From an uncultured Prevotella sp. (GTDB lineage: Bacteria; Bacteroidota; Bacteroidia; Bacteroidales; Bacteroidaceae), in NCBI GenBank assembly GCA_902464615.1, contig CABQKA010000001.1, positions 248,001-312,000 on the forward strand: a DNA stretch of 64,000 nucleotides, written 5' to 3'. Position 1 is the stretch's first letter; each line of letters starts with the position of its first letter. The translations under genes and the position numbers were made by a program. The notes below the pieces were generated by a model that worked only from the letters and a program-made list of their open reading frames with translations, did not search any database and was not told the DNA's origin. This document shows positions 42,256-51,500 of this stretch, in pieces.

Positions 42256-45003
42256 ATGAAAAAGTTCGTATTCTCCTTACTGCTCGGCCTCGCCGCCGCC
42301 CCTATGGCCGGACAAACGGCCGAAGAGATCCGGCAGGACTTCTTCAGCCGCTTCAGCGAAACGGCTGCCCGCGATGCCGCCCAAAATATGATGCAGCGGG
42401 ACTTGTCGCCTGAGTGCATCAAGGCCCTCGAGTTCCTTTACGCCTACATGCCTGCCCCGGACATGGCGGACTATCCCCTTTCCTACTACGTGTCGCAGAC
42501 GGAATGCGCCCTGAAGGCCCGCAGGGAAATGCCCTGGGGGGCAAAAGTGCCGGAGCGCGAGTGGCTGCATTTCGTCTTGCCCGTCCGCGTCAACAACGAA
42601 GACCTGGACACCTTCCGCACGGCCTGCTACGAGGAACTGAAGCAGCGCGTGGCCGGACTCTCGATGCGCGACGCCGTGCTCGAAGTCAATCACTGGTGCC
42701 ATGAGTACGTGACCTACCAGCCCTCGGACTCCCGCACGTCGGCCCCGCTGGCTACGATGCGCACCGCCACCGGCCGTTGCGGGGAAGAGTCCACCTTCAC
42801 GGTGTCGGCACTCAGGGCCATCGGCATCCCTGCCCGCCAGGTCTACACGCCGCGCTGGGCCCACACGGACGATAACCATGCGTGGGTCGAAGCATGGGTG
42901 GACGGCAAATGGCATTTCCTGGGGGCCTGCGAGCCGGAGCCGGTCCTCGACCTCGGTTGGTTCAACCAGCCCGCCTCGCGCGGCATGCTCATGCATACGA
43001 AAGTCTACGGCCGGTACAACGGGCCGGAGGACGTCATCAGCCGCACGCCGTGTTACACGGAAATCAACGTGACGTCAAACTATGCCGCCGTGGCCCGTAC
43101 CACAGTCACCGTCACCGACACGGCCAACCGCCCGGTGCCGGAGGCCGATGTTGAATTCAAAATCTATAATTACGCGGAATTCTACACCGTTTGCCGCGCG
43201 AAGACCGACTCTGCCGGGCGGGCTTCCATCACCGCGGGGCTGGGCGACATGATAGCCTGGGCCGCGCACAACGGGCAGTACGGTTTCGCAAAGTTCACCG
43301 TGGGCGAAGCCGAGACGGTCCCCCTGCGCCTCGAGCACCGGGCGGGCGACAACTTCAGCCTCGACATGAACATCACCCCGCCAAAGGGGCGCAACAACCT
43401 GCCCCAAGTGCCGGACGAAGCCGTCAAGGCCAACGACCACCGCAAAGCGATCGAAGACTCCATCCGCACGGCCTACGTGCGTACTTTCCCTGACTCGGCC
43501 GGCATTGCCGCCTTCGCCGGACGCACCGGGCTCGACTTTGCCCGCATACGTCCCCTCGTCGAAAAGAGCCGGGGCAACTATGCGGCAACGTTCTCGCTCC
43601 TCGAAAAGTACGGGACTGCCGCCGCCGAACTGCTCGAGACCGTCAGCGACAAGGACCTGCGCGACTTCGACCTGCCGGTCCTTGCCGACCATTTGAATGC
43701 CGCCCGCACAGCCGCCGACTCGATTGACGGATGGACGTCCACCGACACGTACCGCCGTTACGTGCTTTGCCCACGCATTGCCAACGAGCGGCTCACCCCC
43801 TGGCGCAGCTACCTGCAAAAGGCCTTCACGGCTGCCGAGCGCGATTCCTTCAGCCAGGCACCGGAACGGATTGCCCTCTGGGTATTGCAGAACATCCGTA
43901 CAGACAGCCTGCACAACCCGCTCCAGCTCTGCCTCTCGCCCGAAGCGGCCCACCGCTACCAGCTGGCGGACATCAAAGGGCAAAGCCACCTCTTCGTCGC
44001 CACGGCACGGGCTTTCGGCATCGCGGCACGCATTGACGAAGTGACGGGCAACGTGCAATACACCACCGACCGCACCGGGCAGCCACGCTGGCAGACCGTC
44101 CCGCTCGACGACCAGCAATGGCGGAAAGTAGCCTTAGCCCAGGAAAAAGTAGCCCAGGCCCGGAAAAAACTGGGCTTAGCCCCGGACGACGGACAAAAGG
44201 CCGCCGCTGCGGCAGACAGCATCCCGGACACGTTCCACCCGGACAACGAGCGCATTGCCCTGGCCTTCACGCCGCGCCGCTACATGGAGGACCCGAAATA
44301 TTACTCCCACTTCACGCTCAGCCGCCTGCAGGGCGGCATGCCCGCCTTGCTCAACTACCCGGAAAGCAGTACGTGGGAAAACAGTTTCCGCCACGGCACG
44401 GACATCGAAGCCGGCGACTACCTGCTCACCTCCGGCACCCGCATGGCCGACGGCAGCGTGCTGGCGCACTTGGCCGTATTCCCCATACAGCCGGGCAGCT
44501 CCGTGGAAGTCCCGCTCCTCATGCGCGAGGACCGCACCGGGCTTCAGGTCATCGGCAGCTTCAACTCCGAGAATCCGTATTTCGACGCCGAGGCCAAAGC
44601 CGTGAAATCCATCCTTTCCACAACGGGACGCGGATACTTTGTCGTCGGTCTGCTGCGCGCCAACCACGAGCCGTCCAATCACATCCTGCACGACCTCGAA
44701 AAGCTCCGCACCGACCTCGAAGAGTGGGGCCGCCCCATCTTGCTCTTGTTCCCGTCGGAAGAAGAGCTGGAACGCTTCGAGCACAGCCGTGAGGAATTTT
44801 CCGGCCTGCCCTCCACGGTCCGCTTCGGCGTGGACAGCGAAGGGGCTGTTGCCACAGACCTTTTCGGAAGCGGACTCACGCAGACACAAGAAATCCCCAT
44901 GCTCATTCTGGGGGACACGTTCAACCGCGTCGTATTCTCCGTACAAGGCTACACTATCGGCATTGGCGAACAAATAAAACAGGCCGTTAGGAAACTGGAC
45001 TGA
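42256..45003 (+). CDS. Secreted transglutaminase-like domain protein
   Basis: This 915-residue exported protein has a signal peptide ending P-M-A-G-Q. The transglutaminase-like core includes C175 in G-R-C-G-E-E-S and H208 in D-N-H-A-W-V-E-A-W; the third catalytic residue is not certain. The fold is used both by transglutaminases and by cysteine proteases/peptidases, so the reaction is open. A carboxypeptidase-regulatory-like beta domain follows (~275-370), then an alpha/beta C-terminal half of unknown role. Residues 625-645 are three heptads encoded by a 63-bp, 21-periodic stretch resembling the intergenic arrays. The start at 42256 follows the TATATTTG box; the longer upstream frame is rejected. 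Confidence 0.88.
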   Translation: MKKFVFSLLLGLAAAPMAGQTAEEIRQDFFSRFSETAARDAAQNMMQRDLSPECIKALEFLYAYMPAPDMADYPLSYYVSQTECALKARREMPWGAKVPEREWLHFVLPVRVNNEDLDTFRTACYEELKQRVAGLSMRDAVLEVNHWCHEYVTYQPSDSRTSAPLATMRTATGRCGEESTFTVSALRAIGIPARQVYTPRWAHTDDNHAWVEAWVDGKWHFLGACEPEPVLDLGWFNQPASRGMLMHTKVYGRYNGPEDVISRTPCYTEINVTSNYAAVARTTVTVTDTANRPVPEADVEFKIYNYAEFYTVCRAKTDSAGRASITAGLGDMIAWAAHNGQYGFAKFTVGEAETVPLRLEHRAGDNFSLDMNITPPKGRNNLPQVPDEAVKANDHRKAIEDSIRTAYVRTFPDSAGIAAFAGRTGLDFARIRPLVEKSRGNYAATFSLLEKYGTAAAELLETVSDKDLRDFDLPVLADHLNAARTAADSIDGWTSTDTYRRYVLCPRIANERLTPWRSYLQKAFTAAERDSFSQAPERIALWVLQNIRTDSLHNPLQLCLSPEAAHRYQLADIKGQSHLFVATARAFGIAARIDEVTGNVQYTTDRTGQPRWQTVPLDDQQWRKVALAQEKVAQARKKLGLAPDDGQKAAAAADSIPDTFHPDNERIALAFTPRRYMEDPKYYSHFTLSRLQGGMPALLNYPESSTWENSFRHGTDIEAGDYLLTSGTRMADGSVLAHLAVFPIQPGSSVEVPLLMREDRTGLQVIGSFNSENPYFDAEAKAVKSILSTTGRGYFVVGLLRANHEPSNHILHDLEKLRTDLEEWGRPILLLFPSEEELERFEHSREEFSGLPSTVRFGVDSEGAVATDLFGSGLTQTQEIPMLILGDTFNRVVFSVQGYTIGIGEQIKQAVRKLD
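44128..44190 (+). repeat. 21-bp-periodic segment inside the transglutaminase-protein gene
   Basis: Three 21-bp units encode V-A-L-A-Q-E-K, V-A-Q-A-R-K-K and L-G-L-A-P-D-D. The DNA keeps array-like cores (CCTTAGCCC, GGCTTAGCCCCGG). It falls in a linker-like region before F-T-P-R-R-Y. Either a degenerate in-frame copy of the intergenic element or a chance helical repeat. Confidence 0.5.
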
Positions 45004-45022
45004 TTGCGGCCTTTCCCATACA

Positions 45023-45064
45023 TAAGCCGGCGGAAGAGTGCTCCCACACTCCTCCGCCGGCTTA
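45023..45064. terminator. Bidirectional terminator hairpin between convergent genes
   Basis: TAAGCCGGCGGA (45023-45034) pairs with 45053-45064, then one mismatch, then GAGTG/CACTC with a 6-nt loop. It separates the transglutaminase-protein gene from the barrel pseudogene. Confidence 0.8.
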
Positions 45065-45085
45065 CTCGTTCCGGAATACAAGGAC

Positions 45086-47679
45086 TCAAAAATTGTAGCG
45101 CAGGGTCAACAAAGCCTCCGCGGGACGCAAGCGGTAGGTGTCCGTGGTCACATCAAACAGCGAGCTGCTCCAGATGATGTACAAGCGGCGGTTCGTCAGG
45201 TTGCGGGCGGCCAGCTCCACCTCCCAATGCCCGTGCGAATAGCGCACGCCGCCGTCCAGGAAAAAATCGTGGCGGAAGGAACCTTCTTCCATTTCGTTTA
45301 CGTTGTATGAGCCTGTCAGATACACCTGCCACTGCTTGACGGGGAAAAACGACAGTTTCAGGAGGGCCGACACGTTATCAAAGTTCATGTTGTCCGCCAG
45401 CCCGTCGGTACGGACCGACGAGCGAAGCCACGACACACTTGCTTCCGACACGATGCGCTCCTCCCAGAAGGTTTGGCGCATCGTGCCGTTGAGCGACGTG
45501 AACAGGCTGCGCGTCCCGTAACGGACATCCTCGCGCAACACCGCGCTCCGCCGGCCGCTTACAGAGGCGTTGAGGGAAAACAGCATACGCTTGTCGAAAA
45601 TGTTCTGCATGTACGAGGCCGCAGCCAGTTGCGCGACGTGTTCTTCAAGTTCACCACCTCCAGCTGAGTGCCCGTCTCGCGGACATGGCTGCTCGCCATG
45701 CGGTCGTCCTGGGCCGTGTTGAACGCTCCCCTGAAATTCACGCGGAAACCCTTGAAGCTGTTCTCCAGTTCCAGCCCTGCGTTCATGTGGAAGCGTTCCG
45801 TGCGCGACAATGTGCCGTCGCCCATCGTCCGTTGCTCGCGGTAGGTGACCCACAGCGGGCGGACGACGAACGAGGAAAGTCCGCCGTGGTTCACTCCGTA
45901 TCCGGCCTCGGCCGTTGCCGAGAGCAAAGGCGAAATGCGCAGGAACAATTTCGTCGAAGGCGACAGGTAGGGGCGATGCCGGCTATACCGCACACCATTC
46001 ACCGGGTCGCGGTAATTCAGGTCATACATCTGGACGTCCATGCGCACGTCCCACACCGCCATGCCGTAACGCAACGTGTACTTTGGCCCTATGCTCGTGA
46101 CGAACTGGTAGCCCCGCGCGTCGTTTTGCCCTATACCAGCCTCGCTGTCCATTTGGTCGTGCGCTGCCTGGAAAGTCAGCGCCACTCCCAGCTGGCTTAC
46201 CTGACTCAGCAGCCAACTGTACGATGTCCCCATCCGGAAGCGGAGCGTCCGGCCGCCCGTGCGCTGGTCCGCCAGCACCGTGTCGGCCGCCGTGTCCAGG
46301 GCGCGCAGATGCCCGTCCGGCGTTTGGGCATACGACAGGGCGCCTTGCAGCTGGAATACGCGGCCACCCCGGCGGTGCACCATGCGGAAGTCATCCGTCA
46401 GCCCATACGTCTCCACCGCGTTGCGCTGCCGCGCATTCATCGTTCCCGTAACCAGATAGCGGTTGCGGTCGAAGCTGCCGCGCAGTTTCAAGTCATTGTA
46501 CAGATAAAGTTTAGCCGAGTTCTGCTCCACCCGCAGATTCAGCCTGCCCAGCTGGTGGCGCAGGCTCGTCTGCCCCAGTTCCTGCACCACGATGCGCTCT
46601 CCGCCCGCGCCGAGATAGTCCGTTGTGCGGTCCGAGCCATACTGCTGGTCGCCGTAACCGTAGCTGCCCGCGACGGTCAGGGTCAGCGATTCGCCCAGCT
46701 TAAAGAGATTGCGCGCCGAGGCCACGACCGATGTCCCGCGGCGGTAACGGTTATCGGGCAACGCACCGGACGAAAAGACTTCGTCGCGGAACACGGACGC
46801 CGCCAACGGATTGCTCTCGCCCGAACCGAAGCCCGACATCGTGGCGATTTCGTTGCTGTAATCCGTGCCGAAGTTGCCGCCCTTCAAGGTTATCATGTGC
46901 TGGTGCTTCGGGGCAATGAGCATCGTGAAAGCCTCGCCCGTCCAGGCCGTACCCGTACCGCCGCCGACACCGGCCTTGGCATAGCCCACCGGGCGCAGCA
47001 GGCTCTTCCGCTTCAGTTTCAGGTTGAGCGCCGCGCGGTCTGAGAACTCCACATCCTTCAAGGCCTTCACGGGCTGATGATTCTGGTAGACCTCCACTTT
47101 CGAGACATCGTCCGGCCGCACGTTCTTCGTGGCGATAGTATAATCGCCACCCAGCATGTTGAGCCCTTCGATGTAGAAACAGTTAATATCTTCCCCGTTA
47201 TACTTGATATTCCCGTTCGTCTCTATCGTAATGCCCGGGATGCGGCGAATCACGTCCTCGATATTGCGGTCGTCGCCGCTCTTCAGCTGGTTTACGTCGT
47301 AGCTCAACGTGTCGTCCATGACGCGAAGGGCCGGCGCGCGCACGGTCACTTCGCGCAACTGCTGTCCGCCAGGCTGCAGCCGCACTTCGGGCAACTGCTG
47401 CGGACGGTTGTCCGCCGTCAGCTCGCCCGTCCGGTAGCTCAGGTGCGAGATGCGGAGCAGCAGCCGTGGCGCCTGCGTCTTCACCGTCAGGACATAGGCG
47501 CCTTTGGCGTCTGTCGAACCGTAGGCCACGAGAGAATCGCTCCCTGCGCCATACACTTTCACGATAGCGCGGCTCACCGGTTTACCGGACGTGTCGGTCA
47601 CGCGGCCTGTCAGCCTTGCCTGCGCCGCTACGCCCAGCGCCATGAGCCAGGCCACCATCATCATCGTCCAAGTCTTCAT
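45086..47679 (-). pseudogene. Frameshifted outer-membrane beta-barrel (TonB-receptor-like) protein gene
   Basis: The 5' part (to 45559) encodes a signal peptide, a carboxypeptidase-regulatory-like domain (~20-110), a plug-like region (about 110-215) and most of a beta-barrel. After N-L-K-N-T-S-R-N the homologous sequence continues in another frame as A-Q-L-A-A-A-S-Y-M-Q-N (about 45620-45645) and runs to a normal outer-membrane end, R-Y-N-F, at 45086. One missing or extra base explains the break; repaired length is about 863 residues. Without repair the protein loses its last strands and terminal Phe. It follows the short secreted gene by 90 bp. Real mutation or sequencing error cannot be told apart here. 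Confidence 0.85.
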
Positions 47680-47769
47680 TGCTTCGCCTTTATTGTTCGA
47701 GAATATAAAAACATGCGGTGTCCGCGCGGCATCCGTAGCCTCTGCAAACCATAAGCGGCTTGGCCCGGC

Positions 47770-48096
47770 CTACTCCAGTTCCAGCGGCTGGTAGAATATG
47801 CGTTCAAAATACAACGTGCGTACGCCGCCCTGGCCGGAGGATGGCATTTCCGCCGCCTTCGCCCGCAGATACGTTCCGTAGTGGGTCGCCACCTTGCGCA
47901 CCAGTTCCAGCGTTTCCTCCCGTTTCAAGGGCGCGTCCTGGGCCTCCGGAAGCGTGCGGGCCACGTAATAGGTTCCGCCGTTCGCTTTTCGCAGCCCGTG
48001 TACGGGCCGCTCCGAGTAGTCCTGCGCCGGGCAGGCCACAGCCGCCAAGACCGCCATGCACAAGGCGGCCATACGCTTCACAGTTCGCATCGTCAT
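47770..48096 (-). CDS. Short secreted protein, possibly a truncated GLPGLI-family member
   Basis: This ~108-residue protein has a signal peptide (M-A-A-L-C-M-A-V-L-A-A-V-A-C-P-A-Q). The mature part has no recognised motif until its end, F-Y-Q-P-L-E-L-E. That resembles the C-terminus of GLPGLI-family proteins, which are normally ~250-300 residues and often paired with outer-membrane barrels like the one downstream. The G-L-P-G-L-I core is missing, so this may be an internally deleted remnant. The start at 48096 is chosen from two close ATGs (48096, 48090), and the -7 box at 48107-48114 leaves almost no leader. Probably co-transcribed with the barrel gene. Confidence 0.6.
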   Translation of the reverse strand: MTMRTVKRMAALCMAVLAAVACPAQDYSERPVHGLRKANGGTYYVARTLPEAQDAPLKREETLELVRKVATHYGTYLRAKAAEMPSSGQGGVRTLYFERIFYQPLELE

Positions 48097-48106
48097 CAAT
48101 TCTAAA

Positions 48107-48114
48107 CAAAACTA
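48107..48114 (-). promoter_or_regulatory. Promoter -7 box of the short secreted protein/barrel operon
   Basis: TAGTTTTG on the minus strand, about 11 bp before the first ATG, predicts a nearly leaderless mRNA. The 48115-48356 gap holds no gene; only a weak GCGCTTC/GAAGCGC hairpin near 48153 is visible. Confidence 0.55.
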
Positions 48115-48356
48115 ACCTTGGAGCGGGAACCATTGACAAGGTACGGACGGAAATGCGCTTCCCGCGAAGCGCACCCTGCCGGTTAACGCCTGGACGCCGG
48201 CCCACAAGTTCACAGACAAGCTCAAGAAACAGCGGACAAAGCCCCAAACCAATCCCTCAACATTTTACAAAACTTTGTCTGCCTAACAAGCACACGGCAA
48301 AACGGCGACAGAACGTCACAAACCGCCCCACAGCACCCGCCCGCCGCCGGCCCGCC

Positions 48357-48419
48357 ACGGGGCTAAGGACCGTAGCAACGGGGATAGGGGTCGTAAAAAC
48401 GGGAATAAGCCCCGGGGCC
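48357..48419. repeat. 21-bp-unit intergenic array, copy 9 (3 units)
   Basis: Units start at 48357, 48378 and 48399 (ACGGGGCTAAGGACCGT, ACGGGGATAGGGGTCGT, ACGGGAATAAGCCCCGG). All run in one orientation, like copy 7, with weak internal pairing. It lies 84 bp before the GH2 promoter box. Confidence 0.87.
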
Positions 48420-48502
48420 GCAAGGCAAGACGGAGGGAGAGGAAACGTAGCGGGTGCGGCAAAATGCCGGGAGGGAAGCCGGTGGAATACAGGAAAAAAA
48501 CG

Positions 48503-48510
48503 TATCTTTG
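48503..48510 (+). promoter_or_regulatory. Promoter -7 box for the GH2 gene
   Basis: TATCTTTG, 46 bp before the start codon. Confidence 0.75.
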
Positions 48511-48555
48511 CGACGGGACTTTCCCCGACGAATATTCACTTCAAAATTCCCCATA

Positions 48556-51500
48556 ATGAAACGCACACTCTCATTCCGCTTATGGCTGCTGTGCCTGGCA
48601 GCGTGGCTCGCTGCGGCCGGCGCGGTGGCGCAACCGCACTTCGGGCGCGGCGCGCTCTATCACCTTGTCCCCGCCGGCAACGGGCGCCTGGCCGTGGGCT
48701 ACGACCCGCAGACGGGTGCCGTCAGCGCCGCGCAGGCGGACGAAGACCGCGCAGACCAGCACTGGACGCTCTCCGCACTGTCCGGTGCCTGGCGGCTGAT
48801 CAACCCGTTCTCGAACCTGGCGCTCCGCACGGAGGGCGACGCCGTCCGCACGGGCGAGAACAACGGCTCGGACGAGGCGCAGCTGTGGCTCCTGGAAGCG
48901 GCGGGCGACGCCTTCCTGCTCGTCCCTGCCAACCGTCCGGACCGGGCGGCCCGCCTCCAGGCGGACGGAAGCCTGACGCTCGTGGCCAAGACCGCCGCCC
49001 GCAGTGACGCCGCCGCCCGTTTCCACGTGCGCCGCGCGGCCCGGGACGGATTCGACGAAGCCCTGACCTACCGCATCCGCCCCGCCGCACAGCCTGGTCT
49101 GGTGCTGGGCAACGGCGACTCGGGCGAGAACAACGCGCGCATCGTGGCCGAGCGCCCGGACACGGCAAACCGCGGACAGTACTGGACCGTGAAGATGCTC
49201 GACCTGGACCGCCGCGTCGTGGGCAACGCCTTCTACGCGCAACACTTCGACGACGGCGGCGGCAACCCGGCCGTGGACTACCTGCTGCAGTGGCCGGCCC
49301 GCGCCGGCGTGTGGCGCAACGCGCAGTTCCGCTTCGAGCCGGTGGAAGGCCGGGCCGGCACCTTCCGCCTCCTGTCCGTCTCGCCCAAAAGGCAAGGACA
49401 GATGTACGCGCTCCGCGACGGCGCCGTCCGGCTCGTTACGGACGATGCGGACGACCCTACGGGATGGTTCACCGCCGAACAGGTGGAGAAACCGCGCATC
49501 AAAGCCCCCTACTGGGAGGACGAGACCATGTTTGCCGAACACAAGCTGCCCGGCGTGGCCACCTACATGCCCTACGAAAGCCAGGCGGCCATGCTGGCCG
49601 ACACCGCTTACTACGCCACGCCGTGGACCGTCCCCGTCAACACGCGCTTCCTGAGCCTGAACGGCACGTGGCGTTTCCACTTCGTCTCCGAGCCTTCGCA
49701 GCGCCCGACGGACTTTTTCCGCACGGACTTCGACGTGTCGGCCTGGGACACCATCCCCGTCCCGTCGAACTGGGAGATGCAGGGCTACGACCATCCTATC
49801 TACTGTAACGTGGAATACCCGCACGCAAACACGCCGCCCTACATCAAGGCGCGCCCGGGCTTCAACGACGGGGGGAAGAACTACGGCATCAACCCCGTGG
49901 GCTCCTACGTGCGGACGTTCCGCGTACCCGCCGGCTGGCAGTCACGGCGCACGCTGCTCCACTTCGGCGGCATCTATTCGGCGGCCTTCGTCTGGGTGAA
50001 CGGGCGGTACGTGGGCTACACGCAAGGCTCGAACAACGTGAGCGAGTTCGACGTGACGGAGTTCCTTCGCGACGGGGAGAACCGGCTGGCCGTACAGGTG
50101 TTCCGCTGGTCGGACGGTTCGTACCTGGAGTGCCAGGACATGTTCCGCATGTCCGGCATCTTCCGCGACGTGTACCTGTACAACGTGCCGCAAGTCTCCG
50201 TGCGCGACCACTTCCTGACGGCGCGCTTCTTCGAAGGCCTGCAAAACGCGGAACTGCGCGTGCGCCTGGCCTTCGACACCCTGGCCGCCGCGGCCGCGGG
50301 CAAGCAGCTCTGCGTGGCCCTCTATGCCCCCGACGGACAACTCGTGGACAGCGCGGCCTGCCCCGCCGCGGCCGACTCCGCAGGACAGGCCGCGACGGAA
50401 GCCGTACTGCGCGTGAAGGGCGTGCGCCTGTGGAACGCCGAGACGCCCTGGCTCTACACGGTGCGCGTCGTACAGCGCGACGCCACGGGGCGTGAGGAAA
50501 TGGCCTTCTCGACCAAGTACGGTTTCCGCGACATCCGGATTGCGAACTCGCTGGTCTACATCAACGGCCGCCGCGTCCTTTTCAAGGGCGTCAACCGCCA
50601 CGACACGGACCCCGAGCGCGGGCGCGCCGTCACGACGGAATCGATGCTGCGCGACGTGCTCCTGATGAAGCGGAACAACATCAATACCATCCGCACGGCC
50701 CACTATCCCAATGCGGCCCGCATGTATGCCATGTTCGACCACTACGGACTTTACTGCGTCGACGAGGCGGACCTTGAAGACCATGCCAATCAGAGCATCT
50801 CCGACATGCCGTCGTGGGAACCGGCCTTCGTGGACCGCGTGGACCGCATGGTACGCCGCGACCGCAACCATCCGAGCGTCGTGATGTGGAGCCTGGGCAA
50901 CGAGGCCGGAAACGGTGAGAACTTCCGTGCCTGCTACGCAGCCGCGAAAGCGCTCGACAGCCGCCCCGTACACTACGAAGGGACGCGCATCAACGGGCAG
51001 TATGGCGGCGGCCGCTTCTCCGATTTCTATTCGAAGATGTACCCGGGAATGGCCTGGATGGAGCAGCACACGAGCGGCCTGGACAAGCCCATGTTCATCT
51101 GCGAGTATGCCCACGCCATGGGCAACGCCATCGGCAACCTGCGCGAATACTGGGACTACATCGAGCACAGCAACAGCTGCATCGGCGGCTGCATCTGGGA
51201 CTGGGTGGACCAGGCCATCTATGACCCGCACGAAATGAAGCAAGGGTTGCGCCGCCTCCACACGGGCTACGACTACCCCGGCCCGCACCAGGGCAACTTC
51301 TGCTCGAACGGCATCGTCCCGGCCACGCGCCACGAAAGCGCCAAGCTCAAGGAAGTCAAGGCCGCCTACCAGTACGTCAAGTTTGCCGTGACCAACATCG
51401 ACACGCTGAAAAACCGGGCAGGCATCCGCCTCTACAACGGCTACGCCTTCCAGACACTGGCCCCCTTCGCCCTGCGCTACGACGTAGTGCGCGACGGGCA

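Noticed and set aside
48115..48356. Possible small RNA gene in the gap before the GH2 array.
   Set aside because: Only a 7-bp hairpin is visible, with no terminator and no consistent promoter on either strand.
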